DNA of 48,856 bases from Sedimentisphaerales bacterium (GTDB taxonomy: Bacteria > Planctomycetota > Phycisphaerae > Sedimentisphaerales > Anaerobacaceae). Numbering within the stretch: the first letter of the stretch is position 1; each line of letters begins with the position of its first letter. Of the stretch, positions 26,232-33,313 are shown in pieces. The translations under genes and the position numbers were made by a program. The notes below the pieces were generated by a model, which saw only the letters and a program-made list of their open reading frames with translations, did no database searches and had not been told where the DNA came from. The stretch covers positions 1 to 48,856 of the forward strand of contig JAUVXL010000003.1 in the NCBI GenBank assembly GCA_030603595.1, written 5' to 3'.

Positions 26232-27290
26232 TCACATCCACGCCCGCTTGCGGTTCTTGGATTTCTCGATGGCCTTGACGGCAATCTCCACATCCTGCCT
26301 CACCTGCCAGTCAAACATCCCCAGACAAATGAAATCCGCGCCGCTCTCGAAGGCGTATGTTATCCCGTCCCTCGGCGCAATAGCCCCCGCCGCCAGGACC
26401 TTGAATGCTATCCAGGGCGCCTTCACATCCTTCATAAACTCCACAGTCTTCTCGTGCTCGTGGCAGAACATATTATCATGGTACTCAGCGTGGTCCGGGG
26501 ACTCCTTCTCGAACATCTCGATGAACCGCCTGTTCTCTGACGGATGGGCCGACCAATACCGGTCGTGATGCAGCGTCTTCATGTAGAAATCGGGCTTTAG
26601 GCCCTCCTTCTCGCAAAACTGGATCGGTTCCAGCCGATGCGCACAGATACCGACGGGAAAGTTATACTTCCTCATTATTTCGTAGGCCCTAACGATATTG
26701 CCCTGCTTGCCCTGATGGTGCCAAATATCGCTGGCCCCTCCCCACAGATAGGCCGCCGAGGCCCCCAGTTCCAGGTGCTCTTCGAGGAGTTGCTCGTACT
26801 TGTTGATATCCGTGGTAATCACGTCGGCCAGCCATTTCATCTTCCCGCCCCATTCGTCCCAGTACTTCGATAGTCTGAACCGCTTGAAATTGTGGTTCTT
26901 CAGGACGATGCCGTTGACCCCGTGCTCCTCGCAGAGCTTTAAGGTCATAAGGACTCGCTCTTCGGTGTTATAGTGGGTCGCCAGCGCACTGACATAGTCC
27001 AAATCCCGGGCGTGCATATTCATACTGATAAGATTGCTGCCGCTCATCAGCCGCCCGAAAGTGATATCGCCGATCTTGCCCACGGGCATCTCCTTCTGCC
27101 TGGCGAGAACCTTCGGATCGTCCAAATCCAAGTCCTTGAGCCTGCCGTACTCCTGCCTGTCGGCCTTGGTGGCGATAACCAAAGCATCCGCTCTCTCTCC
27201 TGCCGACGCACTTGAAGACATGCCGGCCACCCCAAGAGCACCCAAAGCCCCAAGCACTTCTCTACGATTAAGATCTTTCCCGGACTTCAT
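26232..27290 (-). CDS. Tat-exported TIM-barrel-like protein of unknown function
   Basis: 352 residues with a twin-arginine signal (NRREVLGALGALGVAGMSSSASA) and AGGAG before the ATG. The mature part shows repeated beta-strand and alpha-helix units of an (alpha/beta)8 barrel: ITFGRLMSGSNLIS, VLMTLKLCEEHGVNGIVLKNH, MKWLADVITTD, ASAAYLWGGASDIWHHQ, FPVGICAHRL, PWIAFKVLAAGAIAPRDGITYAFESGADFICLGMFDWQVRQDVEIA. The last segment, with a lysine on a strand (IAFKVL), recalls aldolase or aldo/keto-reductase-like barrels. No cofactor site is clear. The signal implies folding, possibly with a cofactor, before export. I would leave the function open; the family recurs in planctomycetal sugar clusters. Confidence 0.8.
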   Translation of the reverse strand: MKSGKDLNRREVLGALGALGVAGMSSSASAGERADALVIATKADRQEYGRLKDLDLDDPKVLARQKEMPVGKIGDITFGRLMSGSNLISMNMHARDLDYVSALATHYNTEERVLMTLKLCEEHGVNGIVLKNHNFKRFRLSKYWDEWGGKMKWLADVITTDINKYEQLLEEHLELGASAAYLWGGASDIWHHQGKQGNIVRAYEIMRKYNFPVGICAHRLEPIQFCEKEGLKPDFYMKTLHHDRYWSAHPSENRRFIEMFEKESPDHAEYHDNMFCHEHEKTVEFMKDVKAPWIAFKVLAAGAIAPRDGITYAFESGADFICLGMFDWQVRQDVEIAVKAIEKSKNRKRAWM

Positions 27291-27607
27291 AGGCCTTCTC
27301 CTATTACAAATCTAACAAATTTGCGCCGGCAAGCCCCATCATTTCAAGGCCCTCGCCGACGGTATATCCTGCCCCAAAAAATCCAAATTGTCAACCGCCA
27401 AGTTGTTCCAGCAAACGCGATCTACTTCGGCGGCGAAGATTGTTCGACTGGCCAACAAACCCAACCAGCCGGCGGCTGTGTTTCATGGCTTTCTCCCGAA
27501 GACGGGCTCGTGGGCAGGAGATACTTGTGGGCTGCGACAAGATGGTGTACACTTGCTGAGTCGTTACAAACGAGAAATGAAGATCAGGATTTTGGCGGCG
27601 CCTTGAA
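27291..27607. other. Divergent intergenic region with candidate thioesterase promoter
   Basis: 317 bp between the divergent Tat-barrel and thioesterase genes. On the plus strand TTGTGG (27525-27530), a 17-bp spacer and TACACT (27548-27553) lie 55 bp before the thioesterase ATG. I see no gene, repeat or RNA motif in the rest. Confidence 0.35.
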
Positions 27608-28093
27608 ATGAGCGATGAGCAGCAGGCTAAGAGTCCTAAGGATAGTGCGATTGAGACTACTTATTTGGTTATGCCGAGCCAGGCAAATCCTCAGGGCACG
27701 GCGTTCGGGGGGGCGATTGTTGCGTGGATTGATATGGCCGCGGCGATGGCGGCGCAGAGGCATTGCGGCAAAGAGGTAGTCACGGCGGGGATCGATTCTC
27801 TGATCTTCAAAGAGCCGATCCGTATCGGCGACCAGGTCCTGCTCAAGGCGTCGGTCAACTACGTCGGCAGAACCTCGATGGAGGTCGGAGTCCAAGTCAC
27901 CAGGGAGGATCCATACGGCGGCAACAGCGTCATCGCGACCAGCGCGCATCTAACCTTCGTGGCCCTCGATGAAAACAAAAAACCGGTTCCGGTCCCGCCG
28001 ATAAGACCCCAAACCGAAGCCGACAAGAAACGCTACGAAAACGCCAAGATTCGCGTCAAAGCGAGGAAAAAACTGCTGAAGAAGATTGGCTGA
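27608..28093 (+). CDS. Hotdog-fold acyl-CoA thioesterase (YciA/BACH-like)
   Basis: 161 residues with one hotdog domain. The core TTYLVMPSQANPQGTAFGGAIVAWIDMAAAMAAQRHCGKEVVTAGIDSLIFKEPIRIGD is typical of the cytoplasmic YciA-like family. The Asp in WIDMAA and the ANPQGTAFGG loop are the usual catalytic and CoA-binding positions. It is followed by VLLKASVNYVGRTSMEVGVQV. The protein hydrolyses acyl-CoAs, with unknown chain preference. The C-terminal ~30 residues are a basic helix (KKRYENAKIRVKARKKLLKK) as in relatives. It stands apart from the sugar genes and has its own promoter candidate. No signal peptide is present. Confidence 0.92.
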   Translation: MSDEQQAKSPKDSAIETTYLVMPSQANPQGTAFGGAIVAWIDMAAAMAAQRHCGKEVVTAGIDSLIFKEPIRIGDQVLLKASVNYVGRTSMEVGVQVTREDPYGGNSVIATSAHLTFVALDENKKPVPVPPIRPQTEADKKRYENAKIRVKARKKLLKKIG

Positions 28094-28217
28094 GTTTAGC
28101 CATTTTCGAAGAAAGCGTGTAACCATTTATCCCGGCGGGGCGTACAATACAAGGCTGGGGTGTGGCTAATTTTACTGGCACACTATAAGATTCTTTCTGA
28201 CAAAGGATTACGCGCTA

Positions 28218-28328
28218 CGTCATTGCGAAGGAGCCGTAGGTCCGCCACCGGCGGACGGCAATCTTCCGCCGGAGGCGGACTCGAAAGCAGGAGATTGCCA
28301 CGGCCCCCAAGGGGGCCTCGCAATGACG
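28218..28328. mobile_element. 111-bp MITE-like element of the CGTCATTGCGA...TCGCAATGACG type
   Basis: The ends CGTCATTGCGA and TCGCAATGACG are perfect 11-bp inverted repeats. Inside, GGCAATCT and AGATTGCC form a second nested pair, and GTCCGCC-ACC-GGCGGAC and TCCGCC-GGA-GGCGGA are hairpins between them. The layout matches a repeat seen in many environmental bacteria (from memory, not searched). It lies in the 290-bp gap before the ankyrin remnant, and no transposase is near. Confidence 0.75.
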
Positions 28329-28383
28329 ATAGCGGCTGTGTTGTGCCTTATGATCGAGTATTTATCGAATTAGGAGACTTAGA

Positions 28384-28728
28384 ATGAAGAAGGGTAGCCT
28401 ATTGATTGTAGTAGTCGCATTACTTGTAGTATGCGGACAGACTGAGAAATCGGCCGCTGCTGCGCCGGACATCGATATTTGGAAGGCGGCAGCGAGCGGT
28501 AATATAGAGGCTATCAAGCAGAACTTGGAAGCCGGTACAGACGTCGATGCCAAGAAGCCGCCTGGGGGCGGCACCCCTTTGCTGGTGGCGGCTACCTTCG
28601 GTCAAGTCGAAGCCGCGAAATTCTTGATTGAGGAAGGGGCCAATGTCAACGGCACCAGCAACGACGGAGCAACGGCTCTGCATGGGGAGGCCTATTGCAG
28701 TAGAAAACGTTGTGAAGGAGTTATTGTA
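28384..28728 (+). pseudogene. Truncated secreted ankyrin-repeat gene running into the next gene
   Basis: The start is well supported by AGGAG and a signal peptide (GSLLIVVVALLVVCGQTEKSAAAA). Two ankyrin units follow (IDIWKAAASGNIEAIKQNLEAGTDVDAK and GGGTPLLVAATFGQVEAAKFLIEEGANVNG). A third breaks off at SNDGATALHGEAY. There is no stop; the frame runs on through ~14 unrelated codons into the aldo/keto reductase at 28729. The rest of the ankyrin array was probably lost by a deletion that fused the frames. The product could be a fused 461-residue protein or a dead fragment. Confidence 0.7.
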
Positions 28729-29769
28729 ATGAACGGGTTGAACAATGAACTGGGACGACGCGAGTTTCTCAGGAAGGTTACTCAAACCGTCGCAGCAGCG
28801 GCCCTTTCCACTGGCGTCGCATCCGCTGCCGTTCCCAAGGATAAGACAATTGAGCTGACAGACGGCGTCCCTACTCGCATCTTCGGCAGAACCGTGGTCA
28901 AACTACCCGTCCTCGCCTACGGCGGCGCCGCCCTGCCGGTATATTGGGGCAATACTCTCTCCCGCGAGGACCGTGTCAGGCTCGTTCGATACGCTTACGA
29001 CAGAGGCATCCGTTACTTCGATACCGCCGGAAACTACATGGAGAGCCAGCCCATCCTCGGTGAAGCCCTCAAAGACATACGAGACAAAGTCTATCTGGTC
29101 ACAAAGGTCGAGACGACCGTACCTTCTCAGGTCCGCTGGGCTGTTGAGAAGTGCCTTAAAGAGTTGCAAACCGACTACCTCGACGCAATCTTAATCCACG
29201 GCACGCCCGGCATCCAGCAAATGACCGTCGCCCAGTCGATGAAGATTCACGCCGAACTTCTCAAACTCCGCGACCAGCGCATTACCCGTTTCATCGGCCT
29301 CTCCGCACACTCATACTTCGATAAAGCCCTCGCTCTGATTTCCACAGGCGGGTTCGACCAGTGCATGCTGGCATACGGCCACATCCCCAGGGGCCACGAC
29401 CAGATATTCTCAGACAAAATGCTCAAGCTGAGAAACGACTGCGTCGCAAAGGCCCACGAGTTGAAAATGGGAATCGCAGCAATGAAGGTCATAGGCGCAG
29501 GCCTCCTCGGCGCGTGGTCACCCTACATCGTCCCCGATTTCGACAAAACCCGCCTCAAGAGACTCCCCGCCGCCGCCATCCGCTACGTCCTGAGCGACGA
29601 GCGAATCCATTTGCTCACAATAGGCATGAGATTCCAGCACGAAATCGACGCCAACATCAAGACTCTTGCAGGTGATACCGCATATACTAAGGACGATCGG
29701 ACGCTCCTCGCGGACTACTCGGCAAAAGCCTTCGAAAGCGACGCCATTAAGAAAATGAGGATCGATTGA
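28729..29769 (+). CDS. Tat-exported aldo/keto reductase family protein
   Basis: 346 residues from the ATG at 28729, nine bases after AAGGAG and directly before a twin-arginine signal (GRREFLRKVTQTVAAAALSTGVASAA). The frame is open further upstream only because of the ankyrin remnant; an internal Tat signal supports this as the real start. The barrel contains LAYGGAALPVYW, YDRGIRYFDTAGNYMESQPILGEAL (the Asp and Tyr of the catalytic tetrad), VYLVTKVET (Lys), and LDAILIHG (His). These match the AKR catalytic tetrad. KVIGAGLLG and LLTIGMRFQHEIDANI close the fold. It is probably an exported NAD(P)-binding oxidoreductase acting on sugars. A fragment of a paralogue lies at 42292. Confidence 0.88.
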   Translation: MNGLNNELGRREFLRKVTQTVAAAALSTGVASAAVPKDKTIELTDGVPTRIFGRTVVKLPVLAYGGAALPVYWGNTLSREDRVRLVRYAYDRGIRYFDTAGNYMESQPILGEALKDIRDKVYLVTKVETTVPSQVRWAVEKCLKELQTDYLDAILIHGTPGIQQMTVAQSMKIHAELLKLRDQRITRFIGLSAHSYFDKALALISTGGFDQCMLAYGHIPRGHDQIFSDKMLKLRNDCVAKAHELKMGIAAMKVIGAGLLGAWSPYIVPDFDKTRLKRLPAAAIRYVLSDERIHLLTIGMRFQHEIDANIKTLAGDTAYTKDDRTLLADYSAKAFESDAIKKMRID

Positions 29770-29849
29770 CGGATAAGCATTTCGGGCGAAGTTTTTCGAC
29801 GAATTTACGGCCGATGGGGTAACCTCGCCACATTTACTGCCATAACTAT

Positions 29850-30446
29850 ATGATGACAAGAAAAGGCTTTGGCAACGATTCTTTGGCTGACGACGCGATT
29901 CGACGTGTGCGCAAAGGCGATACGGCGGCATTTGAAGTCGTGGTCCGACAATTTGAGAGGCCCCTTCGGGCGTGGCTGGCCGTGCATGCGCCTCCGGGGG
30001 TTGATGTCGATGAAGTGGCGCAACTGAGCTTTGTTGCGGCATTTGCTCGTCTGAGTGATTACGAATTGGGAACGAACTTCGCCGCGTGGCTGTTTACTAT
30101 TGCCCGCTTTCGCCTGAAAACCGAAGTTTCTCGCCTGCGAAGAGTCGCCGATTACCATGTGCGATATGCTCCCGATCTGCTGCAGCGTGAACTGGAGCGT
30201 CGGGGTTCGGCGCCGCCGGAGCTCCAGGAGACGCGGCTCGAGCATTTGCAGAAGTGTCTCGGCCAGCTTGGCGAGGATCTGTATCGATTTATAAGATGGC
30301 GATATGTAGAAGAAATTCCCTTGGAGGAGATGGCTGCTCTTAGCGGTCGTTCTGTGGCAGCGGTTAAGAAACAGTTGTGGAAATTGCGTCGCAAGCTTCA
30401 TGCGTGTGTTGAGATGCGAATGGCAGCCGAAGGAGAACCCTCATGA
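29850..30446 (+). CDS. ECF-type RNA polymerase sigma factor
   Basis: 198 residues. Region 2 lies at ~15-90 (DTAAFEVVVRQFERPLRAWLAVHAPPGVDVDEVAQLSFVAAFARLSDYELGTNFAAWLFTIARFRLKTEVSR) and region 4 at ~130-185 (YRFIRWRYVEEIPLEEMAALSGRSVAAVKKQLWKLRRKLHACVEMRM). The layout matches extracytoplasmic-function sigma factors common in planctomycetes. Its stop overlaps the next start by 4 bp (ATGA), so it is coupled to a FecR-type gene whose membrane protein should control it. I see no clear Shine-Dalgarno upstream. The downstream plus-strand genes are its likely targets, but no promoter motif for it could be defined. Confidence 0.93.
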   Translation: MMTRKGFGNDSLADDAIRRVRKGDTAAFEVVVRQFERPLRAWLAVHAPPGVDVDEVAQLSFVAAFARLSDYELGTNFAAWLFTIARFRLKTEVSRLRRVADYHVRYAPDLLQRELERRGSAPPELQETRLEHLQKCLGQLGEDLYRFIRWRYVEEIPLEEMAALSGRSVAAVKKQLWKLRRKLHACVEMRMAAEGEPS

Positions 30447-31837
30447 ACGATGACGAACGCTTCATTGAATTGTGGAACGACTACCTGGAAGGTGAACTCG
30501 ACGAATCCAGAATCGCAGAAATTCGCGCACTTGTCGAGGGAGACGATCGCCTGTTGCGGATGGCGGCAGACAGCTATCAGATGCATCGCCTGCTGGGACT
30601 GATTGCTCAGGATACTGGGTCGCGACAGGACGACTTCGTTGCCGAGACACTGGCGCGCCTGCCCGCGGACGATGACCGCTTTATCGAAGGAGTCATGCAG
30701 AACCTTTCGCAGGGCTCGCCTCGCAAAGGCACAACGACAAGAAAGCTCCTTGCCAAATGGCCGATGGCAATAGCAACGGCTGCTGTCGTCGTGCTGATTG
30801 CCGGCGTGTACTTCCAGCGCCCGAGTGCGGAACGCGAGATCGCGAAGATCACTGGATTGAGTGGATCTCTGCAATGGACTGGTGACGGTGGTCGGGTCTT
30901 TCACGACCTACGCGTAGGGGCAGAGCTACCGGGAGGAACCATCGAAGGAATGGTGCCTGGCTCGTGGTTCCAATTGGAGTTCAACGACGGTTCGACCGTC
31001 ACGATCTCCGGGAACTCGATGCTCACCTTTTCGGATCAAGGGCAGAAGAAGCTGCATCTCAAAGAGGGCAGCGTGTCCGGCAGAGTTAAGCCTCAACCGG
31101 CGGGCAAACCGATGCTCATCTACACTCGGTCGGCCATGCTCGAAGTCCTGGGGACGCAGTTCGAGGTCGAAGCCGGACTTTCCGCTACGATGCTGAACGT
31201 CAGCGAAGGGAAAGTACGGGTCAAGCGGCTCAGCGACGGCAGTACGGTTGACGTGCCGGCCCAACACCGTGTGATCGTGGCTGCCGATCGCGAAATGTCG
31301 CCGGTACTTGTTCCCGATTCGGTGAACCGGTGGATTAGTCAATTGCATCTTGGACCTGATGGCACGCAAGGGAAGTGGTCGCCCAAGACGGACGCCGAAG
31401 ACGCGAAGCTCAGGGCAATCCCATATACCACACCCCAGGGAAAAACAATCTACACGGCGGCATTTGGAGTCTCCCGTGGTGACAGACCGCCCGTTGTACT
31501 TCAGCCCGCCTCCCGTCTCAGAGTCCGCGGCCGCATTGCGTCGACCCACAAGGTGTACTTTGGCGTAACGGTCAAGCACGCAGGCGGAGAATTCGCGGGT
31601 CGCTTTCAAACCATTCGACCTGCTGTCGAGTTTCAAAACGCACAAGACTTTGAGGTTATTCTTCAATTTCGGGACTTTCGGCTCGACCCTTCGCTCATCG
31701 AAATGAAGAACGAGTTACCGAGTGCTCCCTTCGATTCAGTTGTCGAGTCCTTTTGGTGTCATACCCTGGACAAACAGGCGGGGCTGGAAGTCACCGAGGC
31801 CGAATTGATACCGACAGCCGAACATGAATCGGAATAG
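30443..31837 (+). CDS. FecR-domain membrane protein, probable regulator of the ECF sigma factor
   Basis: 464 residues, starting with MNDDERFIELWNDYLEGELDESRIAEI, the cytoplasmic zinc-finger-free anti-sigma-like head. One membrane helix lies at ~107-123 (WPMAIATAAVVVLIAGVYF). A FecR domain follows at ~140-290 (FHDLRVGAELPGGTIEGMVPGSWFQLEFNDGSTVTISGNSMLTF, LIYTRSAMLEVLGTQFEVEAG, MLNVSEGKVRVKRL). The C-terminal ~150 residues form an extra beta-domain seen in planctomycetal relatives. It should hold the sigma factor in the cytoplasm and sense something in the periplasm. The 4-bp overlap with the sigma gene keeps them in one operon. The head resembles the anti-sigma, but release is not shown. Confidence 0.88.
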   Translation: MNDDERFIELWNDYLEGELDESRIAEIRALVEGDDRLLRMAADSYQMHRLLGLIAQDTGSRQDDFVAETLARLPADDDRFIEGVMQNLSQGSPRKGTTTRKLLAKWPMAIATAAVVVLIAGVYFQRPSAEREIAKITGLSGSLQWTGDGGRVFHDLRVGAELPGGTIEGMVPGSWFQLEFNDGSTVTISGNSMLTFSDQGQKKLHLKEGSVSGRVKPQPAGKPMLIYTRSAMLEVLGTQFEVEAGLSATMLNVSEGKVRVKRLSDGSTVDVPAQHRVIVAADREMSPVLVPDSVNRWISQLHLGPDGTQGKWSPKTDAEDAKLRAIPYTTPQGKTIYTAAFGVSRGDRPPVVLQPASRLRVRGRIASTHKVYFGVTVKHAGGEFAGRFQTIRPAVEFQNAQDFEVILQFRDFRLDPSLIEMKNELPSAPFDSVVESFWCHTLDKQAGLEVTEAELIPTAEHESE

Positions 31838-31913
31838 GAAACTTCTGGGATGCGGGTGATGCATACAATTGGAAATCCACCGGGAACGATTACACTTGAG
31901 AAGGATTTCGAAT

Positions 31914-33245
31914 ATGAAGAAAAACAAGACAGACTGCAAATCAAGAATTACAAGACGCCAGTTTATAGGTGCTGCAGCGTCAGTGACTGCGTTTGTGATT
32001 GTTCCGCGACACGTGCTGGGCGGCCCCGGCAAATCGGTGCCGAGTGAAAAGCTCAATATCGCCTGTATCGGTGTTGGCGGCAAAGGGTTCGATGACGTCA
32101 GGAACGTCATGAGCGAGAACATTGTCGCTATTTGCGACGTTGACACGAAACACGCAGCCGAGGCTTTTAAGATGTTTTCCGAGGCGAAGAAATACAGCGA
32201 TTACCGCATTCTACTCGACACCGAAGAGAAGAACATCGATGCCGTTGTGATAGCTACGCCCGATCATGTGCATATCCCCGCCAGCATCATGGCGATGAGG
32301 ATGGGCAAGCATGTCTATTGCGAAAAGCCGCTGGGCCAGAACATCACTGAGATACGTTTGGCAACCAAAGTTGCCAAAGAAACCGGCGCAGTAACGCAAA
32401 TGGGAAATTCAGCTCACACGGGCTACAACTATCGCAGCGTAGCGAAGATGGTTAGGGACGGGGCCATAGGGCAGGTCGAAGAAGTCCACTGCTGGTGTGA
32501 TAAGGCATGGCCCCCCGGCGACCGGCCGAAGTATAATCCGCCCGTTCCGAAGCATCTGAAGTGGGACCTCTGGCTTGGCCCGGCTCCGGTTCGCCCATAC
32601 CACCCTACCTACCACCCGGACGGCTGGCGCAATTGGTGGGATTTCGGCAACGGTCGGATCGGTGATATGGGCTGTCACATGATCGACCTTCCGTTTATGG
32701 CGCTTGATCTCAAATACCCGCTTACGGTAGAGGCACAAAGCGCTGCACCGGCCCACAAGGAAAGCGCACCGGGGTGGATGATCTGCAAATGGACCTTCGG
32801 CGCCAGGGGCGACCTGCCGCCTGTGCATCTGACATGGTACGACGGCAACGCCGGTAAGCGTCCGCCACTGCAGAAAGAGCACAACATGCCGGACTGGCCC
32901 GAAGCAACGATTTTCGTCGGCTCTAAAGGGATGCTGATAGCCGACTACGGCAGGTTCAAGCTGTTTCCGGAAAACCAGTTCGAGGGCGTCAGGCGTCCTC
33001 AGGTGCCGCGCAAGCCTTCCCATACCGATGATTGGATAGAAGCATGCAAAACCAACGATCCACTCAGGCCCGGCACTAACTTCAGCTACGCAGGCCCGCT
33101 CACAGAGACAGTCCTGCTGGGTATAGCTGCGTATCGTGCGGGCGAAAAACTTTCGTGGGACGCGAAGAACCTCAAGATCGCCAATAACCCGGAAGCTGAA
33201 CGATTCATCAGACGTGACCAATACCGCAAAGGCTGGGAAATATAG
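31914..33245 (+). CDS. Tat-exported Gfo/Idh/MocA-family oxidoreductase
   Basis: 443 residues from the ATG at 31914, with AAGGAT seven bases before it. A twin-arginine signal (RITRRQFIGAAASVTAFVIVP) is followed by the Rossmann fold (LNIACIGVGGKG, AICDVD), IDAVVIATPDHVHIPASIMAMRMGKHVYCEKPLG (the conserved KP lysine region) and a C-terminal Gfo/Idh domain (WDLWLGPAPVRPYHPTYHPDGWRNWWDFGNGRIGDMGCHMIDLPFMAL). Planctomycetal members oxidise glycosides or sugars, some to 3-keto forms that DUF1080 proteins can hydrolyse. It lies just upstream of a triple DUF1080 gene, a good fit to that route. It follows the FecR gene by 76 bp. Confidence 0.93.
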   Translation: MKKNKTDCKSRITRRQFIGAAASVTAFVIVPRHVLGGPGKSVPSEKLNIACIGVGGKGFDDVRNVMSENIVAICDVDTKHAAEAFKMFSEAKKYSDYRILLDTEEKNIDAVVIATPDHVHIPASIMAMRMGKHVYCEKPLGQNITEIRLATKVAKETGAVTQMGNSAHTGYNYRSVAKMVRDGAIGQVEEVHCWCDKAWPPGDRPKYNPPVPKHLKWDLWLGPAPVRPYHPTYHPDGWRNWWDFGNGRIGDMGCHMIDLPFMALDLKYPLTVEAQSAAPAHKESAPGWMICKWTFGARGDLPPVHLTWYDGNAGKRPPLQKEHNMPDWPEATIFVGSKGMLIADYGRFKLFPENQFEGVRRPQVPRKPSHTDDWIEACKTNDPLRPGTNFSYAGPLTETVLLGIAAYRAGEKLSWDAKNLKIANNPEAERFIRRDQYRKGWEI

Positions 33246-33313
33246 CTATTCGTAAGATTTTCGAACGGCGGAACGGAATCCGGAATTCAGGTTTAGATTT
33301 CAACACAAAGAGA

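Noticed and set aside
27321-27611. Coding gene of 96 residues before the thioesterase
   Set aside because: No family, no good ribosome binding site, and composition like non-coding DNA; it overlaps the thioesterase start.
31869-31896. Promoter TTGGAA-N16-TACACT before the Gfo/Idh gene
   Set aside because: Transcription would start at about the ribosome binding site (AAGGAT, ~31901), leaving no usable leader; the gene may instead be transcribed with the FecR gene.
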